A stretch of DNA of 64,000 nucleotides, from positions 62,001 to 126,000 of the forward strand of contig NZ_FOVP01000008.1 of NCBI RefSeq assembly GCF_900115165.1. The letters run 5' to 3'. The position numbers and the translations under genes were made by a program. The notes under the pieces are model-generated. The model worked only from the letters and a program-made list of their open reading frames with translations, did not search any database and had not been told where the DNA came from. Of this stretch, positions 8,629 through 18,630 are shown piece by piece; position 1 is the stretch's first letter, and the number at the start of each line of letters is the position of its first letter. This DNA comes from Roseovarius lutimaris. Its GTDB lineage: Bacteria; Pseudomonadota; Alphaproteobacteria; Rhodobacterales; Rhodobacteraceae.

Positions 8629-10655
8629 CGTCGTTGCGCGTTATTCCAGAGGCGCACGCCGGTGATTTCGCGCGCGCCTGTGACACGCAGCCCCTTATCG
8701 CCATCGTAAAACGCCAGCGACCCGGTTGCGCGCAGGGTGGCGGGACTGATGATATCGCACCCAAGGCCCGCAGGCACCGTTGTTTCGGGGTCTGAGGTCA
8801 TGATCAACAGCGTCGCGCCATCACAGGTGAGCGGCAGGCGCGCAGCAGCCTTGCCTTGAACAAGTTTGACCGCAAGCCTGTTCGGTAAATTGGCGGGCCA
8901 GCGGGCATAGGCCGCCTCCTGCCCGGTGGCGTCGCCATCGTTCTCAAGCCAGTTTTGCGCAACAAACCCGCCGCCGCGCGGCTTGTTCAATGCGCGGCCC
9001 TCTGTGGTCATCACCCCCACAAGCGAGCCGCTATCCGAGATCAGCATCACCGGGCGCTCGGCCCCGACCCAGAGCCAGGCCGCCAGCCCCATCGGAATGA
9101 CGCCGACAAACCGCAACCGTCCCTGCCACAACACAAGCAGTAGCGCGCCAAACGCCAGGGTTGGCAAGACCTCTGGCCCCGGCGCGGGCACAAGCGCACG
9201 CGCGCCGTCCAGCGACGCCACCCAATCCGAGACCGCCAGGATCCAGCGCAGGCCAAGCCCCATCGCCCATAGCGCGATCCAGTCAAGGCCAAGCGGCAAG
9301 ACACAGGCCGCCAGCACCGCCGCCGGCATCACCAGAGCGCCCATCAAGGGCACGCTGGCAAGGTTGGCGATCAACCCGTATTGCGCGAATTGGTTGAAAT
9401 GTGCGGCCCCCACCGGCGCGGTCGCCGCCCCCGCCACGGCCGATGAAATCACCACCGTCAGAATGGGGCGCAACCAGCGGGGCCCAAGCGCGATCTGCGC
9501 ATCTCGCAGCCAGCCGAAGACAGCAACAAGCGCGACCGTAGCGGCAAACGACATCTGGAACCCCGGCCCCATCAGCGCCTCGGGGCGCAGACACAGCACG
9601 ATGATCGCCGCCACCGCCACCGCCCGCAAACTCAGGGCGCGTCGATCCAGCATCACCGCGATCAGCATCACCGCGACCATGACAAAGGCGCGTTCTGTGG
9701 CCACATTCCCCCCGGATAGCCCAAGGTAGGCCGCCGCCGCCACAAGCGCCATGACCGCGGATATCTTTTTACCCGGCAGGCGCAGGCCAAGGCTTGGCAT
9801 CGCCGCAAACCCAAGCCGGAACGCCGCGAACACGAACCCCGCCAGCAACCCCATATGCAGGCCTGAAATGGCCAGAAGATGCGCGAGATTCGACACCCGC
9901 ATCGCCGCCAGGGTGTTTTGATCAAGGCCAGAGCGGTCGCCGGTCATGATGGCGGCGGCAAACGCCCCCTCCTGCCCCGCAAGGCGCGCCTGAACATGGG
10001 TCGAGAGCGCCATGCGCGCGCGAAACAGCCATTGCGCGCCGCGCGCAGGCGCAATCGCGAGGACCGGCACACGGGTATAGCCGACCGCGCCGATCTGCTT
10101 GAACCAGGCGTGACGCTGAAAATCGAAACCGCCGGGCTCGACCGGGCCACTTGGCGGCGAAAGATGGGCGGTCATCATCACCCTTTGCCCCGGTTTGACG
10201 CTGAAATGCCCCTGATCGCCGTGCAGGGACACGCGCACGCGGGTGGGCACGCGATCCGGCGCGGTTCTCGACAAAATGACCCGATCCAGCGTCAGGCGCA
10301 GCGCATCCGAGGCAGAGCGGTCAATCGCCACCACCCGACCCTCGACCGGGCCGTAATAGCGCCAGCCAAGCACCGGCCCCGCCACAAGATGCGCCCGCAA
10401 CCCCGCCAGGCAGAGCCCCGCCAGCAAAAGCGCCCCCGCAATCGCCAGCGGGCCGCTCCATGCCGCGCCGCGCCAGCCAAGAATCGCAAGACAAAGCGCC
10501 CCTACGGCGGCCCCGAAAAGCCATGTCAACGACGGCTCTGTGCGCAGCCCGAAATACCCGCCGATGCCACAGGCAAGCGCCACCGGCACCCAGCCAAACA
10601 GGGCGCCGCGCTGGATCAACCAGTTTCGCTCGATCACTTGCCAGACGCCGGACAC
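8622..10655 (-). CDS. comEC: ComEC/Rec2 family DNA-uptake channel
   Basis: A 677-residue polytopic inner-membrane protein expected to pass single-stranded DNA into the cytoplasm during natural transformation or gene-transfer-agent DNA uptake. An N-terminal soluble OB-like domain (about residues 100-200, with [22 protein letters not shown]) precedes the competence domain, which carries the family motif [20 protein letters not shown] and then about eight membrane segments. The C-terminal beta-lactamase-like part is reduced. The start is a GTG at 10655 behind GGGGGTGAC. Divergent from gltX. Confidence 0.9.
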   Translation of the reverse strand: MSGVWQVIERNWLIQRGALFGWVPVALACGIGGYFGLRTEPSLTWLFGAAVGALCLAILGWRGAAWSGPLAIAGALLLAGLCLAGLRAHLVAGPVLGWRYYGPVEGRVVAIDRSASDALRLTLDRVILSRTAPDRVPTRVRVSLHGDQGHFSVKPGQRVMMTAHLSPPSGPVEPGGFDFQRHAWFKQIGAVGYTRVPVLAIAPARGAQWLFRARMALSTHVQARLAGQEGAFAAAIMTGDRSGLDQNTLAAMRVSNLAHLLAISGLHMGLLAGFVFAAFRLGFAAMPSLGLRLPGKKISAVMALVAAAAYLGLSGGNVATERAFVMVAVMLIAVMLDRRALSLRAVAVAAIIVLCLRPEALMGPGFQMSFAATVALVAVFGWLRDAQIALGPRWLRPILTVVISSAVAGAATAPVGAAHFNQFAQYGLIANLASVPLMGALVMPAAVLAACVLPLGLDWIALWAMGLGLRWILAVSDWVASLDGARALVPAPGPEVLPTLAFGALLLVLWQGRLRFVGVIPMGLAAWLWVGAERPVMLISDSGSLVGVMTTEGRALNKPRGGGFVAQNWLENDGDATGQEAAYARWPANLPNRLAVKLVQGKAAARLPLTCDGATLLIMTSDPETTVPAGLGCDIISPATLRATGSLAFYDGDKGLRVTGAREITGVRLWNNAQRRQ

Positions 10656-10732
10656 TTGTCACCCCCGTGGCGGGCCGATAAACAGAGATCAACGCTAGCC
10701 CCCTCATCGTTACCGAAAGGTTAATCTTGCCC

Positions 10733-12145
10733 ATGTCCCAACAGGTCGTGACCCGTTTTGCCCCGTCGCCTACCGGATATCTGCACATCGGCGGCGCGCG
10801 CACGGCGCTTTTCAACTGGCTGTTTGCGCGGGGTCATGGCGGCAAGTTTTTGTTGCGGATCGAGGATACCGACCGTGCGCGCTCGACCCCCGAAGCGACC
10901 CAGGCCATTCTTGACGGGCTCGCCTGGCTTGGGCTTGAGCACGACGGCGAGGTGATTAGCCAGTTCGAGCGCGCCGGGCGCCACCGCGCCGTCGCGCTAG
11001 AGCTGCTGGCGGCGGGCAAGGCCTATAAATGCTTCTCGACCCAGGACGAGATCCAGACCTTTCGCGACACCGCCCGCGCCGAGGGCAAATCGACCTTGTT
11101 TCAAAGCCCCTGGCGCGACGCGAGCCCCGATATGCACCCCGAGGGCGCGCCCCATGTGATCCGTATCAAGGCCCCGCGCGAAGGCAGCACCGTGATCCGC
11201 GACCGCGTTCAGGGCGATGTCACCATTCGCAACGATCAGCTTGACGACATGGTGCTTTTGCGCGGCGATGGCAATCCGGTCTATATGCTGGCGGTGGCGG
11301 TAGACGACCACGATATGGGCGTGACCCATGTGATCCGTGGCGATGACCACCTCAACAATGCCGCGCGCCAGATGTTGATCTACACCGCGATGGGTTGGCC
11401 GCTGCCGGTCTATGCGCATATTCCGCTGATTCACGGGCCAGATGGCAAGAAGCTAAGCAAACGCCACGGTGCGCTCGGGGTCGAGGAATACCAGAAGATG
11501 GGTTATCCTGCGGCGGGCATTCGCAACTATCTGACGCGGCTTGGCTGGGGCCATGGCGACGATGAATTCTTCAGCGACGAGCAGGCCAAGGCCTGGTTTG
11601 AACTTGAGGGAATCGGCAAGGCCCCGGCACGGCTGGATTTCAAGAAGCTCGAGAATCTCTGTGGTCAGCACATTGCGGCCATGCCCGATGCTGCACTGCT
11701 GCATGAATTGACCGAATTCCTCGCTGTAACCGGCCAACCGGCCCTAACTGCGGCAAAGGTAGCTCTGTTTTCGGACGCGATGTACTGCCTGAAAGAACGC
11801 GCCAAGACCTTCCCGGAACTTCTTGATAAGGCGGAATTTATCCTATCCGATCGCCCGATCCAACCAGACGGGAAAGCCGCGGCGCAACTGGATTCTGTAT
11901 CCCGTGGTATACTGGGTGAATTGACGCCGCAGTTGCAAAATGCTAAATGGGCGCGTGGAGATTTGGAAGCTTTGGCGACCCAATTCGCCGAAGACAACGG
12001 AATGAAGTTCGGCAAACTGGCCGGCCCCCTTCGGGCGGCGCTGGCCGGGCGCAGTGCGACACCCAGTGTGTTCGACATGATGCTGGTTCTCGGGCGTGAT
12101 GAAACTATCGCCCGACTGACCGATGCAGCCGCTGGCGGGGATTAA
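10733..12145 (+). CDS. gltX: Glutamyl-tRNA synthetase
   Basis: A 470-residue class I synthetase charging tRNA-Glu. The HIGH-type motif is [14 protein letters not shown] (residues about 17-30) and the KMSKS-type loop is [11 protein letters not shown] (about residue 238). I start at the ATG at 10733 ([15 protein letters not shown]), not the TTG two codons earlier. The catalytic part is very G+C rich (40 of 60 at 10981-11040) while the anticodon-binding part is less so (33 of 60 at 11761-11820 and again at 11941-12000). Rhodobacteraceae often carry two gltX copies, so this one may be discriminating or non-discriminating. Confidence 0.93.
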   Translation: MSQQVVTRFAPSPTGYLHIGGARTALFNWLFARGHGGKFLLRIEDTDRARSTPEATQAILDGLAWLGLEHDGEVISQFERAGRHRAVALELLAAGKAYKCFSTQDEIQTFRDTARAEGKSTLFQSPWRDASPDMHPEGAPHVIRIKAPREGSTVIRDRVQGDVTIRNDQLDDMVLLRGDGNPVYMLAVAVDDHDMGVTHVIRGDDHLNNAARQMLIYTAMGWPLPVYAHIPLIHGPDGKKLSKRHGALGVEEYQKMGYPAAGIRNYLTRLGWGHGDDEFFSDEQAKAWFELEGIGKAPARLDFKKLENLCGQHIAAMPDAALLHELTEFLAVTGQPALTAAKVALFSDAMYCLKERAKTFPELLDKAEFILSDRPIQPDGKAAAQLDSVSRGILGELTPQLQNAKWARGDLEALATQFAEDNGMKFGKLAGPLRAALAGRSATPSVFDMMLVLGRDETIARLTDAAAGGD

Positions 12146-12219
12146 CCCTCTGGTAAGGCAATTACGTTTATCCAGTCCCCGGGCCATAGGCTGCGCGGAC
12201 GTTGAGAGGGAGAATCCTG

Positions 12220-13515
12220 ATGGCAGAAGACAAAAGATCGGCGAAGCTTGAGGTTGGCGGAAAGACCTATGACCTTCCTATTTTTTCGCCGACGGCGGGC
12301 CCCGATGTTATCGACATTCGCAAGCTCTATGCGCAGGCAGGCGTGTTCACCTATGACCCCGGCTTTACCTCGACGGCATCCTGCGACAGCACGATCACCT
12401 ATATCGACGGCGAAAAGGGCGAGCTTTTGCATCGCGGTTATCCGATTGATCAGCTGGCCGAGAAATCACATTACCTCGAAGTGTGCTACCTGCTGCTTTA
12501 CGGTGAATTGCCAAGCCCCGCACAGCTAGAGGATTTCGAAGGCCGGGTCACCGGCCACACCATGATCCATGAGCAAATGATGTATCTTTTCCGTGGCTTC
12601 CGCCGCGATGCTCATCCAATGGCGATTATGGTGGGCGTGGTCGGCGCGATGTCGGCCTTTTATCATGACAGCACAGATATCAACGATCCATGGCAGCGCG
12701 AAGTCGCCTCGATCCGGATGATCGCAAAGATGCCGACGATTGCGGCGATGGCCTATAAATACACCATCGGCCAGCCGTTCGAGTATCCGCGCAACGATCT
12801 GGATTACGCCTCGAACTTCCTGCGCATGTGCTTCGCCGTGCCGGCCGAGAATTACGAAGTGAACCCGATTCTGGCGCGCGCCATGGACCGGATCTTTACC
12901 CTGCATGCCGATCACGAGCAGAACGCCTCGACCTCGACCGTGCGCCTCGCGTCAAGCTCGGGGGCGAACCCGTTCGCCTGTATCGCGGCGGGCATTGCCT
13001 GTCTCTGGGGGCCCGCGCATGGCGGCGCCAATCAGGCCTGTCTTGAGATGCTCCAGGAAATCGGCACGCCGGATCGTATCCCGGAATTCATCGCGCGCGC
13101 GAAGGACAAAAATGATCCCTTCCGCCTTATGGGCTTTGGTCACCGGGTCTACAAGAACTTTGATCCGCGCGCCAAGGTCATGAAACAATCGGCCGATGAG
13201 GTGCTCGATCTGCTTGGAGTGGAAAACAATCCCACCCTTCAGGTCGCCAAAGAGCTTGAGAAAGCCGCCCTTGCCGATCCGTATTTCACCGAAAAGAAGC
13301 TGTTCCCGAATGTCGACTTCTATTCCGGCATCATTCTTGAGGCGATGGGATTTCCGACCTCGATGTTCACACCGATCTTTGCGCTGTCGCGTACGATTGG
13401 CTGGATTTCGCAGTGGAAGGAGATGATCGGCGATCCGCAACTCAAGATCGGTCGCCCGCGTCAGCTTTATAATGGCGCAACCCTGCGCGACTATGTCGAT
13501 ATCGAGAATCGCTAA
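12220..13515 (+). CDS. gltA: Citrate synthase
   Basis: A 431-residue type II citrate synthase, which condenses acetyl-CoA with oxaloacetate in the TCA cycle. Visible catalytic regions are [19 protein letters not shown] (first His), [14 protein letters not shown] (second His) and [18 protein letters not shown] (third His/Asp region). The ATG at 12220 is preceded by GAGAGGGAG; an in-frame TTG at 12202 was rejected. A strong terminator follows 21 bases after the stop. Confidence 0.97.
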   Translation: MAEDKRSAKLEVGGKTYDLPIFSPTAGPDVIDIRKLYAQAGVFTYDPGFTSTASCDSTITYIDGEKGELLHRGYPIDQLAEKSHYLEVCYLLLYGELPSPAQLEDFEGRVTGHTMIHEQMMYLFRGFRRDAHPMAIMVGVVGAMSAFYHDSTDINDPWQREVASIRMIAKMPTIAAMAYKYTIGQPFEYPRNDLDYASNFLRMCFAVPAENYEVNPILARAMDRIFTLHADHEQNASTSTVRLASSSGANPFACIAAGIACLWGPAHGGANQACLEMLQEIGTPDRIPEFIARAKDKNDPFRLMGFGHRVYKNFDPRAKVMKQSADEVLDLLGVENNPTLQVAKELEKAALADPYFTEKKLFPNVDFYSGIILEAMGFPTSMFTPIFALSRTIGWISQWKEMIGDPQLKIGRPRQLYNGATLRDYVDIENR

Positions 13516-13536
13516 CGCCCGCCGTGCCAGATAATC

Positions 13537-13568
13537 AAAAGGCCCGAGCCTCAGGTTCGGGCCTTTTT
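13537..13568 (+). terminator. Rho-independent terminator of gltA
   Basis: A 10-bp stem GGCCCGAGCC / GGTTCGGGCC with a TCA loop (one G-T pair), flanked by AAAA and TTTTTT. It serves gltA and, because of the A-run on its left side, probably also the convergent PaaG-like gene. Confidence 0.9.
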
Positions 13569-13582
13569 TGGCCAGAGCGTAT

Positions 13583-14380
13583 CTAGCGCCCCTCGAATTT
13601 CGCCGGACGTTTTTCCAGAAAGGCCATCACGCCCTCTTTAAAGTCGCGCGATTGCCCGCAGGCGCCTTGCAATTTCGCCTCAAGGTCAAGCTGGCTATCC
13701 ATGGAATTGTCCCAGCTGCCGCGAATGGCGGCTTTGACGTGGCCATAGGTCTTGCTCGGGCCTTGCGCCAGATGCGCGGCGCGGGCCTGCCAATGGGCCT
13801 CGAAGCTGTCATCCTCCACCGCCTCCCAGATCATGCCCCAATCGCTGGCCTGACGCGCGCTGATTGGTTCGGCAAAAAGGGCGGCGCCCATAGCCTTGGC
13901 ACTGCCCATCTGACGCGGCAGGAAATAGGTGCCCCCGGCATCGGGGATAAGGCCGATCCGGGTAAAGGCCTGAAGGAAATAGGCGCGCTCGGTGGCGATG
14001 ACCACATCGGCAGCAAGCGCAAGATTGGCCCCTGCCCCCGCCGCCGGCCCGTTGACGGCGCTAATGGTTGGCACCGGGCAATCGGTGATCGCGCGCAGCA
14101 TCGGCACGTATTCGTCGCGCAGCACACGTTCCAGATCAAGCGCGGTGGCATTGCCGCCATCGCTCAGGTCCTGCCCCGAGCAGAACGCCTTGCCGTTGCC
14201 CGTGAGCACCACAACACGCGCGCGCCGTCCGGCATAGGTGACGGCATCGGTGATCTCGGCGCGCATCAGTGTGTTGAGCGCATTCATCTTGTCAGGCCGG
14301 TTCAGGCGCAAGGTCGCGACATCTGCGTCGATCTCAAGGGTGATGGTCTGATAGTCTTTCACGGGTGCGGCCTCCGGCAT
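13583..14380 (-). CDS. paaG: Enoyl-CoA hydratase/isomerase, PaaG-like
   Basis: A 265-residue crotonase. The oxyanion-hole segments are KAFCSGQDLSDGG and AVNGPAAGAGANLALAADVV. Its sequence IGLIPDAGGTYFLPRQMG and the tail TQLDLE-like region (DSQLDLEAKLQGACGQSRDF) follow E. coli PaaG, the 1,2-epoxyphenylacetyl-CoA isomerase of phenylacetate degradation, more closely than FadB-type hydratases. No other paa genes are in the window, so it could instead act in beta-oxidation. The crotonase family is sure; the substrate is inferred. Confidence 0.75.
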   Translation of the reverse strand: MPEAAPVKDYQTITLEIDADVATLRLNRPDKMNALNTLMRAEITDAVTYAGRRARVVVLTGNGKAFCSGQDLSDGGNATALDLERVLRDEYVPMLRAITDCPVPTISAVNGPAAGAGANLALAADVVIATERAYFLQAFTRIGLIPDAGGTYFLPRQMGSAKAMGAALFAEPISARQASDWGMIWEAVEDDSFEAHWQARAAHLAQGPSKTYGHVKAAIRGSWDNSMDSQLDLEAKLQGACGQSRDFKEGVMAFLEKRPAKFEGR

Positions 14381-14436
14381 AAATGTTCAGGCGCATCAAA
14401 GCGCAGCATTGGCCCGGCGCCAAGCGAAACCGCGCG

Positions 14437-14889
14437 TCACTCTTTCAGGATTTCACGCAGCCGATCTTCCTCGGCCTCGCTCAGCTTTGCCACGTCGGGT
14501 TCCGGCGTGGTGGAGCGGCGGCGCAGATAAAGCCCGCCAAGGATCAACCCGACCGCAAGCATCGACGGCCCGGCCAGCCAGAGCAGGATATTCGCGCCCC
14601 CTGTGCCGGGTTTCAGCAGGACATATTCGCCGTAACGATCAACGATGAAATCCACCGTCTCCTCGTTGCTGTCCCCCGCCACAAGCCGTTCGCGCACCAA
14701 AAGACGCAGATCGCGGGCAAGTTCGGCGTTGGAATCGTCGATGCTTTCGTTGCGGCATACAAGACAGCGCAGGCCAGACGAGATATCGCGCGCCCGCGCC
14801 TCTAGCGCCGGATCGTCAAGGATCTCGTCAGGCTGCACCGCCCAAAGCGGCGCCGCCATCAGGCAGAGCACAAGGACAAGCCGCTTCAT
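14437..14889 (-). CDS. ccmH: Cytochrome c maturation protein CcmH
   Basis: A 150-residue periplasmic thiol protein of cytochrome c biogenesis. A signal peptide (MKRLVLVLCLMAAPLWA) is followed by the reduced-disulfide motif LRCLVCRN (LRCxxC), which reduces the apocytochrome CXXCH cysteines for heme attachment, and one C-terminal membrane helix (about residues 105-125). It lacks the TPR domain of long E. coli CcmH; that part is a separate CcmI in alphaproteobacteria and is not seen here. The start overlaps the ccmF stop by 4 nt. Confidence 0.93.
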   Translation of the reverse strand: MKRLVLVLCLMAAPLWAVQPDEILDDPALEARARDISSGLRCLVCRNESIDDSNAELARDLRLLVRERLVAGDSNEETVDFIVDRYGEYVLLKPGTGGANILLWLAGPSMLAVGLILGGLYLRRRSTTPEPDVAKLSEAEEDRLREILKE

Positions 14890-16859
14890 TCCGCAGGCAC
14901 CCCGGTTGCGGGGGCCCGTCGTGCACCCGCCGCGACCCGGTAACGCCGGTCCGTAAGGGACAAAAGCCCGCCAAAGGCCATAAGCAACGACCCGCCCCAG
15001 ATCCAGTTCGCGAGCGGTTTGTAATAGCTGCGCACCGCCCAGCCCCCGCCCTGTTGTGGATCGCCGATCACCACATAGATGTCGCGCAGGAACCCGTTGT
15101 TCAGCGCCGCCTCGGTGGTTGGCATCTGCGCCACGGGATAGTTGCGCTTTTCCGGGTACATGGTGGCGATCTCGCGGCCATTTTCGCTTAAGGTGAAGGT
15201 GGCCTTGGTGGCGATGTAATTCGGCCCATTCAGCCGCTCGACCTGATCAAGGCGAAGGCCATAGCCCGCGATTTCAAGGTCTTCACCGACCTTGAGCACG
15301 CGAATATCCTCGACCTGCCAGGCCATCATCGCGGCGATCCCGGCCATGGTCACGCCAAGCCCGGCATGGGCCACCGATTTGCCCCAATCGGCGCGCGGCA
15401 GGCGCATCAGACGACCAAACCGCGCGCCCAAAGCGCCGCGCCCGGTGCGCGACCAGATATCAACCGCCGAGCCACCAACAAGCCAGGCCGCAAAGAACAG
15501 CCCCACCGGCCCAAGCGCAGATGTGCCGGTCTGCATCGCAAAGGCCAATGCGCCGATGGCGATGGCCAGGGCAAACACCCCGCGCAATTGCCGCAGCACC
15601 CGGCCAAGCGTTGCGCGTTTCCACGACATCATCGCGCCAACCGGAAGGACAAGCCCCAACAACACCATGAACGGCGTGAAGGCCATGTTGAAAAACGGCT
15701 CGCCTACTGAGAGCTTGCGATCAAACGCCATTTCGGCGACCAGAGGCCAGATCGTACCGACAAAGACCACAAAGGCCGCGACTGCCAGCAGGATATTGTT
15801 GAGCAAGAGCATCGATTCGCGGCTGACAAGGCTAAACACGCCCTTGGCCTGCATCACATTGGCGCGCGCCGCAAAAAGCGTGAGCGCCCCGGCCATGAAG
15901 ACCGCCAGAATGGCGAGCAGGAACACACCGCGCTCGGGGTCTGTGGCAAAGGCATGCACCGATGTCAGAACGCCAGAGCGGGTGATAAAGGCGCCGACCA
16001 TCGAGAATCCGAAGGCGATGATCGCCAACAGGATGGTCCAGCTCTTGAGGCTTTCGCGCTTTTCCACCACGACGGCGGAATGCAACAGGGCGGCGGCAAT
16101 AAGCCAGGGCATGAAGCTTGCGTTTTCAACCGGGTCCCAGAACCAGAAGCCGCCCCAGCCGAGCTCGTAATAGGCCCACCAGCTTCCCAATCCGATGCCG
16201 ATGGTCAGAAACACCCAGGCGGCCAGGGTATAGGGGCGCACCCACCGCCCCCAGGCCGCATCGACGCGCCCCTCGATCAGGGCGGCGACGGCAAAGGAAA
16301 ACGTCATCGAAAGACCGACATAGCCCAGATAAAGGAACGGCGGATGAAAGGCCAAACCGGGATCCTGCAACAGCGGATTAAGGTCATTGCCGTCAAACGG
16401 CGGCACCGCCACGCGCAAAAACGGGTTTGATGTCAGAAGGATAAAGCCGAAAAACGCCACTCCGATCATTGCCTGCACCGCCAGGACCCGCGCCTTGAGG
16501 CTGGGCGGAAGGTTACCTCCGAACCACGCGACCGAGGCCCCGAACAGCGCCACGATCAGCACCCAAAGCAGCATCGAGCCCTCATGGTTGCCCCAGACGC
16601 CGGTGATTTTATAGAGCATCGGCTTGGCCGTATGGCTATTGAGCACCACAAGCCGGAGCGAGAAATCCGAGGTCACAAAGGCCCACATCAGGGCGCCAAA
16701 GGCCACGCCAGTCAGCACAAGCTGAAGCGTTGCGGCGGGTTCGGCAACGGCCATCCAGCCGGGCCATCGTTTATACGCCCCCACAAGCGGGATGGTCGCC
16801 TGAAAGCAGGCAACCAGAAAGGCGAGGATAAGGGCGAAATGTCCGAGTTCTGTAATCAT
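14886..16859 (-). CDS. ccmF: Heme lyase subunit CcmF
   Basis: A 657-residue polytopic membrane protein that works with CcmH to ligate heme to apocytochrome c. The tryptophan-rich WWD domain reads GWGGFWFWDPVENASFMPW at about residue 230, and conserved His residues in periplasmic loops are present (PPFLYLGYVG, HSAVVVEKRESL). I start at the ATG at 16859 (MITELGHFALILAFL, straight into the first helix), not the in-frame start 33 codons upstream that adds a non-hydrophobic Arg/Pro-rich tail. Confidence 0.94.
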   Translation of the reverse strand: MITELGHFALILAFLVACFQATIPLVGAYKRWPGWMAVAEPAATLQLVLTGVAFGALMWAFVTSDFSLRLVVLNSHTAKPMLYKITGVWGNHEGSMLLWVLIVALFGASVAWFGGNLPPSLKARVLAVQAMIGVAFFGFILLTSNPFLRVAVPPFDGNDLNPLLQDPGLAFHPPFLYLGYVGLSMTFSFAVAALIEGRVDAAWGRWVRPYTLAAWVFLTIGIGLGSWWAYYELGWGGFWFWDPVENASFMPWLIAAALLHSAVVVEKRESLKSWTILLAIIAFGFSMVGAFITRSGVLTSVHAFATDPERGVFLLAILAVFMAGALTLFAARANVMQAKGVFSLVSRESMLLLNNILLAVAAFVVFVGTIWPLVAEMAFDRKLSVGEPFFNMAFTPFMVLLGLVLPVGAMMSWKRATLGRVLRQLRGVFALAIAIGALAFAMQTGTSALGPVGLFFAAWLVGGSAVDIWSRTGRGALGARFGRLMRLPRADWGKSVAHAGLGVTMAGIAAMMAWQVEDIRVLKVGEDLEIAGYGLRLDQVERLNGPNYIATKATFTLSENGREIATMYPEKRNYPVAQMPTTEAALNNGFLRDIYVVIGDPQQGGGWAVRSYYKPLANWIWGGSLLMAFGGLLSLTDRRYRVAAGARRAPATGVPAE

Positions 16860-16936
16860 GGCCTGAGTATAGGCCAGGCCTGCGCGCGGGCCAATCGTAA
16901 TCAACCGCGCGCGCGGATCACATTGTCGCGGGGGTC

Positions 16937-17506
16937 TCAGGCGCGGCTGCGGTTCCAATCCTCAAGCGCCGGGTTGTCCGCCGGGGCCAATACCGCAAGC
17001 GCCAATGGCGCGTCGGACCGGGTTTCGGCCATGCCGGGGCTATCGGCGCGCAATTGCCGCAGGGTCGTGATCGTCTCGGCCACCTGCGGCGTGCGCGCGA
17101 TTGTCGCGGTAATTGAGCGCTGAAAGTCCTGGCCCTTGGTCTGATAGCGGGCCCCGAAATAAAAGCTGACGATCGCCCCCAGAAGCCACCACAGCGGTTC
17201 GGGCACAAGCGATAGCCCCGCCATCCGCTCGCCAAACCAGAGCGGATCGACCATCGCCGCCACAAAAAGCCCAAGCGTGCCAAGTGCCATCGCCGGGCGC
17301 GGAACGCGGTTCAACCCGTCGATTAAGCGGTCGAACGCGCCCCGGTTCTCAAGCTTGAATTCACCGGCCATCTGTTCAAGCGCGGCGCGCTGTGTCTCGA
17401 TGCTGCGCTGATCGGCGGCCTCGGCGTTGACACGAAACACCTCTGCGGTTTCGCGCACCACGTTTGCGCCGCCACCAAACAGCGCCCTCAGAATATCAAT
17501 TACCAT
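16937..17506 (-). CDS. GTA-type holin (three membrane segments family)
   Basis: A 189-residue protein with an amphipathic N-terminal helix, then hydrophobic stretches PAMALGTLGLFVAAMVDPLWF and LVPEPLWWLLGAIVSFYFGARY, and a hydrophilic C-terminal tail. This is the layout of the GTA_holin_3TM family found with gene transfer agents. In Rhodobacter capsulatus a holin and endolysin of this kind, encoded apart from the main GTA cluster, release the particles by lysing producer cells. The start overlaps the endolysin stop by 7 nt, so the pair is co-translated. The function is inferred from family and partner. Confidence 0.75.
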   Translation of the reverse strand: MVIDILRALFGGGANVVRETAEVFRVNAEAADQRSIETQRAALEQMAGEFKLENRGAFDRLIDGLNRVPRPAMALGTLGLFVAAMVDPLWFGERMAGLSLVPEPLWWLLGAIVSFYFGARYQTKGQDFQRSITATIARTPQVAETITTLRQLRADSPGMAETRSDAPLALAVLAPADNPALEDWNRSRA

Positions 17507-18108
17507 GCTGCCACCCGTGTGTTGAACTCTGCCGTGCTCAGATGAAACCGGGGCGCGATGAACTCTTCCGCGCGCCTGATCCAGCCGCCCTTGCCACCCG
17601 CCTTCGTGCGCGCGAACTTGCGGCTTGCCTGGCGACCATCGGCAAGGCGGAAATAGTAATTGCGCCGCGCGATCCCGTAAGCATCGGCGATATGATCGGG
17701 GGCGGCGCGGGTGGCGGTCTCGGCCGCTCTGACGGTCTGCGGCCCGATCACCCCGTCGATATCCGCCTCCTGCCCCATGTCGCGCATAAGCCGTTGCAGG
17801 ATCTTCACCGCATTGGCGCCCGCGTTGACATACATGTCAAACACGCTGGCCTGAAGCGGGTCCGGCAGGCGGGCGATGCCAGGGCGATGATAGTAGTGGT
17901 CGACGAAAATCTCGACCGCATCGGCGCGGGTCAGCGCGCGCACATCACGCTGATCCACCACCCCGTCTTGCGTCAGGTCCAGCCCAAGCCGGCGCAGGGT
18001 GTGAATGGTCACGCCAAACTTGGTCGCGCCCCCCGGATCGTCGGGATCGTTGACATATCCGCCCTCGCGGGCGACGATTTCTTTTGCGATTTCCGTGACT
18101 GTCTGCAT
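17500..18108 (-). CDS. Glycoside hydrolase family 108 endolysin (GTA lysis muramidase)
   Basis: A 202-residue N-acetylmuramidase. The GH108 signature EGGYVNDPDDPGGATKFGVT lies near the N terminus, with its first Glu as the expected catalytic residue, followed by YHRPGIARLPDP and FDMYVNAGANAVKILQ, the latter leading into a peptidoglycan-binding-like segment (IDGVIGPQTVRAA). I prefer the ATG at 18108, preceded by AAGGTGGGG; an in-frame ATG at 18150 would add 14 residues. No signal peptide is seen, so it needs the holin to reach the wall. It sits between ccmE and ccmF. Confidence 0.85.
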   Translation of the reverse strand: MQTVTEIAKEIVAREGGYVNDPDDPGGATKFGVTIHTLRRLGLDLTQDGVVDQRDVRALTRADAVEIFVDHYYHRPGIARLPDPLQASVFDMYVNAGANAVKILQRLMRDMGQEADIDGVIGPQTVRAAETATRAAPDHIADAYGIARRNYYFRLADGRQASRKFARTKAGGKGGWIRRAEEFIAPRFHLSTAEFNTRVAAW

Positions 18109-18168
18109 GAACCCCACCTTTTGCACATCTCGTACAGAAGGCTGGGCCATGCCTGGTTAACGGCGCGC

Positions 18169-18615
18169 TTAGCTACCGTTCGGGTCTTTATAAACGCCCT
18201 GCTCCTTGAGGGCGTCAACCACCTCTTTGGGCATATAGCTTTCGTCGTGCTTGGCCAGGATTTCAGAGGCCTGAAACACCCCGTCGCGATAGCTTCCGGT
18301 CCCGACCATGCCTTGGTTTTCCTCGAAAAGATCGGGCAGAACGCCGCGATAGGTCACCGCAACAATGCCATTGCCGTCGGTCACGTTAAAGCGGATCACC
18401 TCACCCTCGCCGCGCTTGAGGCTGCCGTCCTCAACCAGCCCGCCAATGCGAAACACCTCGTTCGGGGCGGGCGGTTCGGCCAGAACCTGCGTCGGCGAGC
18501 GAAAAAAGTTGATCCCGTCGCGCATGCCATAGCCAATGAGCGCCGTGGCCGCCACAAGGGCGATGGCGGCAATCGCGACAACCTGAATGCGGCGTTTTTT
18601 CTTGAGTGATTTCAT
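18169..18615 (-). CDS. ccmE: Cytochrome c-type biogenesis heme chaperone CcmE
   Basis: A 148-residue periplasmic heme chaperone that carries heme covalently from the CcmABCD complex to CcmF. One N-terminal membrane anchor (residues about 10-30) is followed by the OB-fold domain; the heme-binding His is in LAKHDESYMPKE. An AAGGGG ribosome site lies 6 bases before the ATG at 18615 and abuts the alternative ATG at 18621, so the shorter start is chosen. It follows argC closely on the minus strand and is cut off from ccmF by the holin/endolysin pair. Confidence 0.94.
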   Translation of the reverse strand: MKSLKKKRRIQVVAIAAIALVAATALIGYGMRDGINFFRSPTQVLAEPPAPNEVFRIGGLVEDGSLKRGEGEVIRFNVTDGNGIVAVTYRGVLPDLFEENQGMVGTGSYRDGVFQASEILAKHDESYMPKEVVDALKEQGVYKDPNGS

Positions 18616-18630
18616 GGCCATCCCCTTAAG

